Assembly (NCBI GenBank): GCA_025449115.1
Contig: JAHLKC010000073.1
Location: 62,001 to 126,000, forward strand
Length of the DNA stretch: 64,000 nucleotides
Direction: 5' to 3'
Origin: Chytridium lagenaria
Taxonomy: Eukaryota; Chytridiomycota; Chytridiomycetes; Chytridiales; Chytridiaceae
Part shown: positions 49,417 to 59,840 of the stretch, one piece after another
Layout: each line of letters starts with the position of its first letter
Position numbering within the stretch: position 1 is the first letter of the stretch
Translations under genes and position numbers: made by a program
Notes under the pieces: model-generated
Told to the model about the DNA's origin: nothing
The model's database searches: none
What the model saw: only the letters and a program-made list of their open reading frames with translations

Positions 49417-49803
49417 ATGCTAATTTCCAAAGAGAGACAAACATGGATGTCTGGGGGATATGCCACCATGTACTGTGATAAAAGTGGAAAGGCAAAAGAG
49501 AATCATCAAAGATGGATGTTCTACACGGCAGATTACAGCATCTACTTCTGTCTTAAGCACAACACCTTTTGGGCTTGGCGGACTCATGAAGTTCATGGAA
49601 CTTGTTTACATGATTGGGATCTTAAAGAGGAGAGTCAGGCAACAAAAGATATTCAAAGGCAGAGAGTGACTATGGCACTGTCCATGTTCAATTTGGCTTT
49701 CCGTCCAGTGATAAAGTATGCACTTTCTGAGGATATTCTTCTTCATACCATGAACTTTGACAATTATTTAAAGATATGTGAACCACAGGAAAAAGGTGTT
49801 TAA
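49417..49803 (+). CDS. Unrecognised open frame in the repeat zone
   Basis: A 128-codon frame just after block A encodes MSGGYATMYCDKSGKAKENH, then RWMFYTADYSIYFCLKHNTF and WAWRTHEVHGTCLHDW. Its composition is protein-like (aromatic residues, few low-complexity runs), unlike the spacers. It probably belongs to the element that contains blocks A and B. The H-G-T region faintly recalls the end of a double-stranded beta-helix oxygenase fold, but I cannot support that assignment. No start context or homolog supports an intact gene; it may be a relic. Confidence 0.3.
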   Translation: MLISKERQTWMSGGYATMYCDKSGKAKENHQRWMFYTADYSIYFCLKHNTFWAWRTHEVHGTCLHDWDLKEESQATKDIQRQRVTMALSMFNLAFRPVIKYALSEDILLHTMNFDNYLKICEPQEKGV

Positions 49804-51495
49804 TTTATGTAATAAATAAAATCCTGGTCGTGTTTTTTTCTATCAATGGAGCGCAGTATATATATGCATAGTCAGTTTTTGTTTAAAGATTTAAAAAAAA
49901 AAAATAAAGAAAATAAAACAGGTGTGAAGGGGTAGACGTGTCTATGGGAGTTAATTTTGGGAGGGTTTTCAGGATGTGTCATGATACGTTGACGCATCTA
50001 TGACGCAATTAGGACAGTGTGACGCCTTGCAGGAGTGCCTATGTTGAGTCAGGAGCTGGTATTCTTGTCTAAGCTTGAGTCAACCTCTCACGTGAGCCCA
50101 GAACTATAAGTAAAGCTTACCTGTTACAACTTATTCTAACATTCTCACTCTTGAAGCTGGATTTGACCTTGATTAAGATGAGCAATTGGACGGAAAAGGG
50201 AATTGGATGAGGTTTGGGGGGAGGTTGAGGAAGGAGCAGAGGGGATGATACTGGCTAAGAGTTTGTATTTTTGGAGAGTCAGATTGTAGGAGTGATGGGG
50301 ATTCAGGGGTGAGGAGCTTCAACTTGGATCAGTAAGTGCTGCATTTCCTGTTCTTTTCTGCTGTTTACTCTATGTTTGTAATTCCATGATTTTTTTTTGT
50401 TGACTGTATATAAATATTAATTTCAGGGATGGGGTAACTTCAGCAACCGTTGTCACCTTGATCTAACAGCTTTTATAGTATTTTAATTATTGTTATATAT
50501 TTTATATTGTGTTTTGTTTTATCATAATTGTTTTTTGATATCTTTGATTTATTTGGTTGAACGTGGTTGATTGCCCAATCTCCACTGTTCATGGAGGTGG
50601 CCACCCTCGCATTCTGGTCTCCTGGTCTCCTGGTCTCAAGTTGTCATGAGTCATGGTTGGTTTACAAGGGAATGTGTCTTTTGACGCAGTGGAGTTGGTG
50701 GACTCAAATGGTAAGTCAGCGTAAGCTGACTAGGCTAGGGACTTATCCACCTTCACCAGTATGTTAGTTTTCTGGGGGTATTTTACGTCTTTGACGCAAC
50801 TTGGGTTAACGAGGGTATGCATCTTTGACATAGTGGTAAGGTGGACTCTCATGGTAAGTCAGCATAAGCTGACTAGGCTATGGACTTATCCACCTTTGCC
50901 AATATGAGACATCTTTAATGTAGTGTTGGTTCACAAGGGTATATTATTGACAGAGTGTTAGCTTACCAGGGATGATGTAGTTATACTTACCTGCTGTCAC
51001 CAAGTGACGGTAGGACATTTTTAGTTTAACTTGTCTCTTATTTTAAATAGCTTCAACAAAGGGCACGATTCATCACCGTGCCTTTGACTCAAGTAGGGTG
51101 GCCACCCAGCCTTTTCTCTTTTTTTTTTTTACTTTTCTTTTCTTTATGTTTCTTTCAGTTTTTTGTTTAATAATAAATTATAGTAGTATTCCAATCCCCT
51201 ATAGAATTAAGTGTGCAGATAAATAGTGGAGGTTGGTATTTTTTCTTAACAGTGATTAAAACGGGTAGTATGGGATATAGGTACATACTCATAGGTTGTT
51301 GGCAATTTAGCTTATGAGGTGGGTATAAATACTGGTATAAAGACCTTAATAACCCACTGAAAAAATTAATCTTAGCTTTATTATCTTCCACTCCATCCAT
51401 GATCAACTGAATTATAATGCCATTTGACAAATTCCGCCAACCCAATTAGGCTACATTATCAAAATGCAAATTTTTTTCTTAATAATGGATGCTTA
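49804..51495. other. Repeat-rich noncoding stretch left of the copia element
   Basis: No gene is seen. It holds many TGACGCA words (about 49990-50090), a duplicated 80-bp segment (50679-50910), and the sequence flanking the copia target site. It probably belongs to the same unknown element that continues after 57220. Confidence 0.5.
50679..50910. repeat. Two copies of an 80-bp segment with a near-palindrome
   Basis: Segments at about 50679-50760 and 50832-50910 share GGTAAGTCAGC(G/A)TAAGCTG, then ACTAGGCTA and GGACTTATCCACCTT. Each contains the near-palindrome GTCAGCNTAAGCTGAC. They lie about 153 bp apart, and TTGACGCA/TTGACATA words precede each. Confidence 0.8.
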
Positions 51496-51686
51496 TGTTA
51501 GGATTTGAGGAGGGAAACTCAATTGTTTTATTCTGAAATCTGCAACAAAATACAAGGGAGTTGATCGAATACATTTATGGGAATTGGTGGGTGGGGAAAG
51601 CATGTCATGGGATGAGTATAAAATATTCTAACCAATAAAAACATAGCAATGAAAGCAATATGTGGGTTAGCCAATATTTCTCAACA
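51496..51686 (-). repeat. 3' LTR (element orientation) of the copia element
   Basis: 191 bp; pairs with 57024-57214 with three substitutions. Confidence 0.95.
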
Positions 51687-51695
51687 CTCCCCCTC
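51687..51695 (-). promoter_or_regulatory. Polypurine tract of the copia element
   Basis: GAGGGGGAG on the minus strand, immediately adjacent to the 3' LTR, is the expected plus-strand DNA primer site. Confidence 0.7.
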
Positions 51696-51774
51696 GAGCA
51701 ACGATCTTGTATTTTCATGAACTAGATTTCGGTTCACGTTCCCAGCGCCTCAAACCCAAACTTGCTCGGAAAGC

Positions 51775-54700
51775 TCAAAATTGTGGTCTACTCAAACCCT
51801 TGGTGAGAATATCCGCAATTTGGTTGTTGCTTCGAATACTCTTAACGTTTACAACACCATTTTCTACCAGACCACGAATGTAATGATATCGAAGATCAAT
51901 ATGCTTTGTACGTCGCGTGTAAATGTCACTAACGCACATAGCAAGGACTCCTTGATTATCTTCGTAAACTTCAATCGGCATTTCAACTTTAAGTTCCAGA
52001 GCAAGGTAAAGATTGACGAGCGATTGAATTTCTCGGCCTAATTCTGAGATCGCCATGTACTCTACTTCTGTAGCAGATAAAGCCACTGATTTGGTCTTTG
52101 TTGAGGACCAAGCAATAGCTCCCCCTGCCAACATAATACAATGCCCCAATTGCGAACGACTTCCCGGATGAACGTTAAATGCCGCATCAGCATATCCCTG
52201 AGGAACACAATTTCCTTTTGCTGAATAGAAGATACCAAAATTTGGCGTCTCCATCAGGTATTGGAAAACTCTAAGAACTTCCATCCAGTGTCCTTGTCCA
52301 GGATCTTTAGCGAAGGTTCCAAGGTAACTCACTGCTGTGGCAATATCAGGTCGCGTATTTGTGGCGGCATAATTCAGGCATCCCAGGGCTTCAAGATAAA
52401 CTTGCTGCGGAACCTCTGCATCGAAGTGCGCGTTGAATTCCTCATGATCAGGTGAAACTCGATATCTTAACTTCAGGGACTTTTGTAGAGGGATACTCAC
52501 CGGTCGAAGTTTTTCAACATATTTCGCAAAGCGTTGCAAAATACTCCTGACATACTTCGTCTGGTGCAGCAATATCCCTTCTTCAGTTCGGACCGCCTGA
52601 ATGCCGATGCAATATGCAAGATCACCGATAACACGATGCTTAAATACTTCACCGATGCAACGAATTAATTCATCAATCAACTTTCGGAGACCAAAGAGGG
52701 TGATATCGTCAACATATCTGGCCGCTATGACGATTCCTTCTGAAGTAATCTTAAAGAAGATGCATGGATCGGCACGACTTTGCTTATATCCATGCGCCTT
52801 AAGATGCTTCACAAGCGTCAAGAACCAAAGCCGCCCTGCCTGTTTCAACCCATATAGCCCTTTTCGCAACCGTAAAACAAGTTTCGGATTTGACTTGTCT
52901 TCAAAGCCGGGTGGTTGTCTCATATAGATCTCTTCATTCAGCACACCATAAAGGTAGGCTGATGAGATATCTATAACTTGAATTGACCATCCGTTCAGAG
53001 CAGCTAAGGCAACAAGCCAACGAAAAGTAACGCTGCGCATGACAGGTGAATACGTCTCGAAGTAATCAATTCCCTGCACTTGCGTTAAACCTTGAGCTAC
53101 GAGTCGGGCTTTGAAACGTTCCACAGTGCTATCGGCTTTGAGTTTAATTCAATAAACCCACTTGCAGCCAACAACATTTGCATTCGGCGGTTTTTCGACG
53201 ATCTCAAGAGTTCCTACAGCTAGGAGACTGGCCCATTCTTCACGCTCAGCTTGTCTCCATTGGTCAGCAAATCTAGAACTCATAGTTGCTGCACGTGAAG
53301 GAGGATCAATCTCACTCGTTTAACCGTTAGGCCAGCATGAGCAAATTCTCGTGAAAAGAAAGAATCAAGATCCATGTCAAAAGTGAATAAAGTTTCCTTT
53401 TCAGGTCCCTTATATTCCACAAATGTCCATGGTCGTCCCGAAAGGCTTGACGATTCGTTCGAGTCAATGACTTTTGCAGTTTCCTATTTAATGCAAAAGA
53501 TCAATAATTCAAACTCGGTCTCTTGTTTCTCCTCCCCCTGAATTCTATCAATATAGAGCGAGTCCCACTCGTCTGCAACTTCACCGACAGGTAAGCAAAG
53601 CACCTCTGTAGGATAACCCTCTTAAACTGCATGTCCCCGACATCAGTTAATCCGCGAGAGCCCGCTCTCCGGTTATCCCGACCCATTCACAAGGTGGCCA
53701 ACCTTGCCGCCAGAGGGTGACCTGCCCAGCAGGTTGGTCTTTCGACCAGGCAATCCGTCCAACGGACGAACGGGTCAACGGTGAGTGCGAAAAATAAGGG
53801 GCAGAGGATGAAACTCAACCGAACATATACTAACTACTTCTAAAAAGCAAACAAATCTCTCTTACATTTATCGCCTCACTGATAGAACTAGTCTTTCGCG
53901 CTCACGCGCAATACCAATACCCTCCCCTGAACCGGAGGACGTTGGACAGTTCTTTTCTTTGCTGTCTTGCGTTTTGATTTGTCGTCACGAAGGTTTTCAG
54001 GAATTTTGGGTGTATGAAGAGGTTGTGTAGGAATGGAGGAAGGAGGAGATGGATTAAGTTTTGGTGAATGGGGTTCGATGGGAGGGGGGATAGGGGTTTT
54101 GAGGGTCGATGTTTGTAAAGAAAGGAGAGGTAATTGGAGGAGTGGAATTGAGGATGGATTTTTCGGAGAGGGAATAAGAGGGAGAAAATGTGGAGAGGGG
54201 TGGGGAAGGTTTATGGGGTCGTGCGGCAAGTTCAGAAAAAGTTGTTTCGTGAAAGATGACTTTCAGCTTGTCGTCGAGGGATAATCCGATTTGTGCGTAA
54301 ATCTAAGAGTTTTACTATGGACCGTGAAAAGTGTCCAATGTAAATAGCAGGAGCGGTATGTGATCCTATTTTAGCGTCACGTTGGGATTTAGGAAGATAA
54401 TAATCACATCCGCAACCCGCAACTCGAAGATGTTCGACGAAAGGAGCAGTTCCATGAAACGATTCAAAAGGGGAAATAATTCCTCTTGAAGGGATCGGAG
54501 TAAGTTCTTTAAAACCGTAGCGTGATCAAGAAGTAACGGCCAGTCGATGAGAGAAAGATTAACAGCATGATGGAGAAGAGAGGCGAGAATATTAAGAAGT
54601 ATTCGATGGTGACGTTCTGCAACGCCATTTAATTGGGGGGTACGAGGAGGAGTAGGTTCCAATTCGATTCGTTGAGCATCGCAATAATTTTCAAAAGCAT

Positions 54701-55740
54701 TCGATAATAATTCTCCTCGGTCCATTCGGATTTTCTTTGGATTCAAGCCATGATGAAAAATAAGCTTCTCGATTAAACAATAGTCAAGATTAACACTTCT
54801 TCTTTAGCCTTAAGGATAAAGGTCATGATAATCTTGAGGTATCATCTATAATGTGAAGTACATATTTTTCACCATCTCGTCCAACAGGTGTTATCCCCAA
54901 CAAGTCAATATGGAGTATTTCTCCAATCATCGAATCTCTAGATTCAGCTGCGTGAAATGGAGCTTGAATTGTTTTTGCCGTTATGCAAGATCGACAGGGA
55001 TTTCGGTAGAAAAACAGGTGTAGTGGGTAAGTCTGCTGTAGTTCTATGCTGCACCATAAACTGAAGTTCTTCAATGAAGGGTGACCAAGCCGTGCATGGA
55101 GAATTTCAGAATCCCGTGCAGCCTTAATTTGCACTTTTTGAAGGATTTCTCTAATCTCCGGTGAGGGCATATCACCAGTAATTTGACGTGTTTGATTCGT
55201 TAACATAGCCAACTTTGATGGTTCATTCATCCATTCGCGTACGAAAGATTTTGTCGGTAAGAAATGAAGACCATATTGTTTGATACAACCAACAATAAAT
55301 CTATCGGTAACAGGAGAAGGATAAGACTGAAGAGCTTGATATATTTTTCCAGGTCGATTGAATACGGACAAGAAGTACAACTTAAAACGTTCTAGATCAT
55401 TTTGGCTCAAAATGTTCATAGGAGCGTTGGGTGAATATCGTGCAGACGGCAGCATGAGAACAACTCCAAAAGCAAGAGAAAGGACAATAGTTTCAACATG
55501 GGTGGAAAGTAGGGGGGATGACGAAGAAGAAGACGTGCCAATATGGTGAATACATGGAACTAAAGTAAAAGGTTTAAAGAAATGCTTATCTTTAAACACA
55601 GTCACATTAGCACCATTATCAATCACAATGGGATGAGAGACTAGAGAAGTAACGTTCTTCGAATCAATAAAGCCAGAGTAATCCACGACTGTAGCAAAAG
55701 CAAATGCCCGGTTCCATGCCGGGCTACTCAAAAATCCATC
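51775..55740 (-). pseudogene. copia Pol region: protease, integrase, reverse transcriptase, RNase H
   Basis: From right to left: a protease-like motif IDNGANVTVF (about 55610; the usual DSG/DTG is here DNG), then a GAG-pre-integrase zinc-binding segment (ILHARLGHPSLKNF and NPCRSCITAK). The integrase core follows with HIDLLG and PQLNGVAERHHR, and a Pro-rich linker at about 54220-53890. The reverse transcriptase reads FKARLVAQGLTQ, DISSAYLYG, QPPGFED, KGLYGLKQA and RYVDDITLFG; RNase H has SSTKTKSVALSATEVEYMA and TKHIDLRYHYIR, ending at 51775. The RT/RNase H frame (53124-51775) is intact, but a TGA at 53149-53151 interrupts the conserved WVY-IK segment just upstream, and there are frame shifts around 54800-54750 and in the integrase. 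Confidence 0.88.
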
Positions 55741-55856
55741 GATTCTTCAGTATCTTACATTCCCATCTCATCTTCAATAAATTCATCTCATATCCGTACC
55801 CATCATCAACGTCAAAACCTTCTTCCATGTAGTCATCCATCATTCATCATTCGTAA

Positions 55857-56985
55857 ACTGAACACAATCATATCTTCGATCACTTTCTGGAGCAACATCA
55901 CATTCTCGAGCAAAATGTCCTTGTTCACCGCATCTGAAACATCGAACATCTGGTCTTTCATCATTTCCCTTTTGCTTATCATGACCTTCAACATCTCCAA
56001 TTCGCTCACGCGAAGCATTAGGAGGTTGCATAGTTCGTCGATTCAATGATCCTCGTGCAAAGTTTGGTCGGGAAATTCCTCGTTGAGAACTAGATCCGCG
56101 ACGATTTGGACCACTACCACTTCTCATCATTACTCGTCCTTGAGGTCCACGGCGAAGAAGAGGAACACCTCTTGCCTCGTGGATGAACACGGCCTCCAGG
56201 ACCGCGAATAATATTAGTATGGAGAGCAGTAGGTTCAGTTTGGCGGTCGGTGAGGTGCAATATCCCGAGCGGCATTTCTTAAAGCAGTGACGGCAGAATG
56301 AATATTTGGTAATATCTTTCCTTGCACGGTGGGAATTCTTAAAAGCTCCGAAGATCTCTGACGGAAGTCCTTCATATAGAATATATCGTGAAGTTTGAAA
56401 TCACGAAGATCTCCAAATGAAGGTGCCTCAGGATCCGTATCCGCCTCCTTTGCCGCTTTAAGAGCTCTAGCACGAAAAGAAAGAATCTTTTGATGTAAGA
56501 TTCCAATCTCTCTCCATCGTTCATCTTTATGTTCCTGAATTCATCAACAATTCTTTGCCGTTGCTCATGACTCGTTACTCCAAACTGTTGTTGCAATATC
56601 TTCATGACGGAAAGAGCAAAACGCGGTGGGTCACCGTCGGTAATGAGTGCGGTGATCTCATATTCCATGTGGCACTTAATAACTGAAATGGCACTCAAAT
56701 TATCCTGATGTGTACCAGGGAAGGGTGGCGAGGTATCTTTGGTGAAGTTCGCATAGCCATAAAAATGACCGCCGGCTTCGACAAAATCATCCAGGCCATG
56801 TGGAGTCCGGAGGGCTTCAGCTTCCTCTTTTATGTAACCAGGATTAAGAGCTTCCTGAATACAGTCCTCGGATATGGTATGAAAGAGTTTGTTGCGGGCA
56901 GGGCCTCAGTAATGTTGTGACGCCAAGTCAAAAAATTGCCGTCGAAGGTGAGCGGAGTGATGTAGTTGAGAGTGACAGGTTTCAT
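55857..56985 (-). pseudogene. copia Gag region with CCHC zinc knuckle
   Basis: The start at 56985 gives MKPVTLNYITPLTFDGNFL and TWRHNITEAL, the usual copia Gag opening. A stop and frame shift follow near 56830. The UBN2-type Gag core is next (KILQQQFGVTSHEQRQRIVD and NDGERLESYIKRFF, 56700-56470). Another shift leads to the Arg/Gly-rich segment and the zinc knuckle CFRCGEQGHFAREC (about 55950-55910). Gag would form the virus-like particle and bind element RNA. Several breaks mean this copy does not encode an intact Gag as read. Confidence 0.8.
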
Positions 56986-57002
56986 TTTTGGTTTGAGTGG
57001 AG

Positions 57003-57023
57003 GAGCGCGTCAGACTCTTAATC
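57003..57023 (-). promoter_or_regulatory. Primer-binding site matching a tRNA-Lys(CUU) anticodon half
   Basis: The plus strand reads GAGCGCGTCAGACTCTTAAT then C, directly abutting the LTR. This looks like the D-arm/anticodon-arm 5' half of tRNA-Lys with CUU in a CTCTTAA loop, so the element RNA would pair with a cleaved tRNA half, as Drosophila copia does with initiator tRNA-Met. Confidence 0.7.
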
Positions 57024-57214
57024 TGTTAGGATTTGAGGAGGGAAACTCAATTGTTTTATTCTGAAATCTGCAACAAAATACAAGGGAGTTGATCGAATAC
57101 ATTTATGGGAATTGGTGGGTGGGGAAAGCATGTCATCGGATGAGTATAGAATATTCTAACCAATAAAAACATAGCAATGAAAGCAATATGTGGCTTAGCC
57201 AATATTTCTCAACA
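57024..57214 (-). repeat. 5' LTR (element orientation) of the copia element
   Basis: 191 bp; pairs with 51496-51686. Transcription of the element should start here and run leftward. Confidence 0.95.
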
Positions 57215-57219
57215 GCTTA

Positions 57220-57649
57220 TATTGACACACACCATAAATATCAAAAATCATGTTCCCAAAGCAGTGGGGGAAGGGCTAGCAAAGGTCTTTGGAAAAATGG
57301 TGGAGGATGTTGGACACTTTGCTGGAGAGGATGCCAATTGGCCTGCTGCAAGAAGAGTTCAAACACGGAAGTAGATTTTTGTTTTCTCAATTTAACATTG
57401 CAAACAGGCAACAGACTCCTTTTTATTTTCACACCTGGCATGGTTCGACAATTTTGCAACATTCACCTTTGTTGACCTACATCAAAATTTTCTTTGCGTT
57501 AGGTTTGAAATGGATGAAAGAGAAAAATTTAGAAAAGGTGGCTTTGCTTTCAACTGAGGTAGGGTTGACCGTTATCTTTGTGTTCAATTAATATGTATTT
57601 GAAGACCCTGTTTTGGCTGCTTCCCTATGCCATTGCAAGACTTTCCAAT
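57220..57649 (+). other. Unknown element sequence resuming after the copia insertion
   Basis: Continues the sequence interrupted at 51495. Open stretches such as HKYQKSCSQSSGGRASKGLW and SPLLTYIKIFFALGLKWMKE look protein-like but shift frame; no family is recognised. Confidence 0.35.
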
Positions 57650-57950
57650 CATTTCATAGGAGGGATTGGATGTAAGGGTTGGGGAGAAGCAGGTCAAGGT
57701 CATCCTGGGTTGTCCATGTATTTGACTAAAGGGGTGCCAATAGGAAGCCCTGATCACATGGCAGTTTTGGCGTTACAAGTGCCCTTTGCTGTCATGGCAA
57801 ATAGGGTGTTGTTGAACATTTCAAGTGAGATACCTGTCTTAAAAAAGCATCTTGGTCATCTTGGATTGGCTGATTTGAAACAGCAGAGAAATCTACTTGG
57901 AAATAAAGGTAACCCAAGGAATACTAATTTGTTGACTGACATTTTGATGG
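57650..57950 (+). repeat. Block A, copy 2, of the unknown dispersed element
   Basis: Matches 48985-49280. Here it is part of an open frame (57578-57982) encoding GGIGCKGWGEAGQGHPGLSM, PDHMAVLALQVPFAVMANRV and GHLGLADLKQQRNLLGNKGN; function unknown. It joins directly to block B. Confidence 0.85.
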
Positions 57951-58580
57951 AGGACGGTGATGAAACAATATCTATAGGCTAGTATGGAAGACTGAGGAGC
58001 AGAGCCATTTTTTATCTGAACAAAATTAAAATAAAATAAGTCAGAATTACTAAATATTTAATAGTCTTTCATAAAAACCCGTTTCATTATATTCAAAGAA
58101 TAATGCCCAAACAAACAAACCACGAGGGTGTGCCGCCAGCAAATCCATTGACACGTTGTTGCCGTGGCATCTCCAACTATGGTCGTAAGGTTATGCAGAC
58201 AGACCAGTATTCAATTTACGCCAAACCAGCGTCTGCGGTACGCACCTTCAGACCGGATGTTAAGACTGTCCTGACTTTCTGAAACGCCTCAAACCTGAAC
58301 ATATAAAGGAGTTGTTCAACTGCAAGTTTTCCATTCTGTCATAAGTTGAATTGAATCATATGGACCTTTCAGATAGAGTGGGTACCCCTAAAGATTTTAA
58401 AAAATTACTTTACAATTTTATTCTACGTAACTTTACAATTTTACGTAGAATAAAATTGCTCAGAATTAAACCGCTTTGGGACTGTTTTTGTGCGTGAAAT
58501 CTTGAAACATCTGTTGATGAGGGAACTCTACCTATAGTGTAAGAATAAAATAAAGAATATATAGAACAGTTGTGATTCGT
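57949..58580 (+). repeat. Block B, copy 2, of the unknown dispersed element
   Basis: Matches 47921-48530. A frame from 58102 encodes NPLTRCCRGISNYGRKVMQT and YSIYAKPASAVRTFRPDVKT before a stop; it is longer than in copy 1, where a nonsense change cuts it after DRY. Confidence 0.85.
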
Positions 58581-59840
58581 CCGCTTGAACCATGGAGGGT
58601 CAAAGAGGGAAACTCACAGACTAGCCCCAAGAGGGTATTGCGCCTTCAGAAGGTGGACCAGCACAAGATGGTATTCTTGTTGAAGAGGAGGCTGTAGGGA
58701 TGAATGTTGAAGAGGAGGCTGTAGGATGGATATTGATGTGGTTCCTGGGGCAGAGTTGTGAATGTGAATAATGTTGCTCCAATGATGTATGTGCTGTATG
58801 GAAACTTTTGTTGGCAAAAGCCTCATGGATCTGTTGAAACCAAGGTGGTTTTATTCCTAGCTTACACAATTTTGCTCTAACCCTTGTATTAACAGAGGTT
58901 GACCAGAGATGGCAATTCAAGGGTCGACAGCCATGTTTATGTCAGAAAAGGGAACACCACAAATGATGCAGCACCCTACCATCAATACTTTAGCTTCCGT
59001 GATGCTATGGAGAATCCGGACTTCAACTTTGAGACGCATAACACAAATGTGTATTCTATCATGAAAGCACAAGGCAAGCATAGGTAAGGCATCCCCTTTC
59101 TGCCCATTCAGTATTAATGACTTTATGCTGTGCAGGAGAAAAAGGTTGAGACGCTGTCGTGAACGGAAAGCCCAATTGCACTGCCTTTTTCAACATTCCA
59201 AACTTCTGTAAGCTGTGCCAATGCTAATGGTAAGAAATAATGAGTGTATTTCCTCTCTCCAATTTATTGAATTGTATTGAATAGAAACTAAACTCTTTAC
59301 TTTTTGAAATCAGTTGAATTACGACCAAACACTAGGTTGCGGTGCTCCATACGTTTACAGATAGAGTGCTGCAGGTCAATTCTGCGACAACCTGGGGAGC
59401 AGCCAAATGCTGGGTATATTGTTGATCGTGATATACTCATTCACTCACTGATATCCCAACTCTTAAATATATCATTATTTTTGTTCCATTATTTGTGACA
59501 CTTTTAATTTTATTTTGTTTTATTTATTATTGTGGTACAATATTTGTATTTTCTTTTTTTGTGGTAATCATGTTTTTGGTGGGTTAATTAATATAATAAT
59601 AATATATTTAAATATATAGTAATGTTATCTTGGTCTGAAACATGGGATTCCGAGCAGACTTGCCCCTTTATGCTTTTTAGGCGGTGCTTTTGACTAATAA
59701 TAATAAATGTGTAAAGTGAGGAACAGATTGCATCACACCTTGGCTTGAGGAGTCTTAGACTCCCACACACCTAATACATCAGACGTATTCTCTATAGCAA
59801 CAATCGTCTCTGCTGCTAAAAGTCCTCCGTCGATTTAAAC
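58581..59840. other. Right part of the repeat zone
   Basis: Holds an unrecognised plus-strand frame at 58899-59087 (GNTTNDAAPYHQYFSFRDAM, then ENPDFNFETHNTNVYSIM). An imperfect 24-bp duplication, GGATGAATGTTGAAGAGGAGG-like, lies at about 58680-58735. AT-rich spacer continues to 59840. No gene is assigned. Confidence 0.4.

Larger units (their letters stand above)
51496..57214 (-). mobile_element. Ty1/copia LTR retrotransposon, full length
   Basis: The 5.72-kb element has two 191-bp LTRs (51496-51686 and 57024-57214) that start TGTTAG and end CAACA and differ at only three positions. It is flanked by a perfect 5-bp target duplication GCTTA (51491-51495 and 57215-57219). Coding order on the minus strand is gag with zinc knuckle, protease, integrase, reverse transcriptase, RNase H: the copia order. 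The low LTR divergence indicates recent insertion. Internal stops and frame shifts indicate this copy is no longer fully coding, or that assembly indels are present. It interrupts the older unknown repeat whose sequence resumes at 57220. Confidence 0.95.

Noticed and set aside
57003..57023. Partial tRNA-Lys gene
   Set aside because: Only the D-arm to anticodon half is present and it abuts the LTR exactly, so a primer-binding site explains it better than a tRNA gene.
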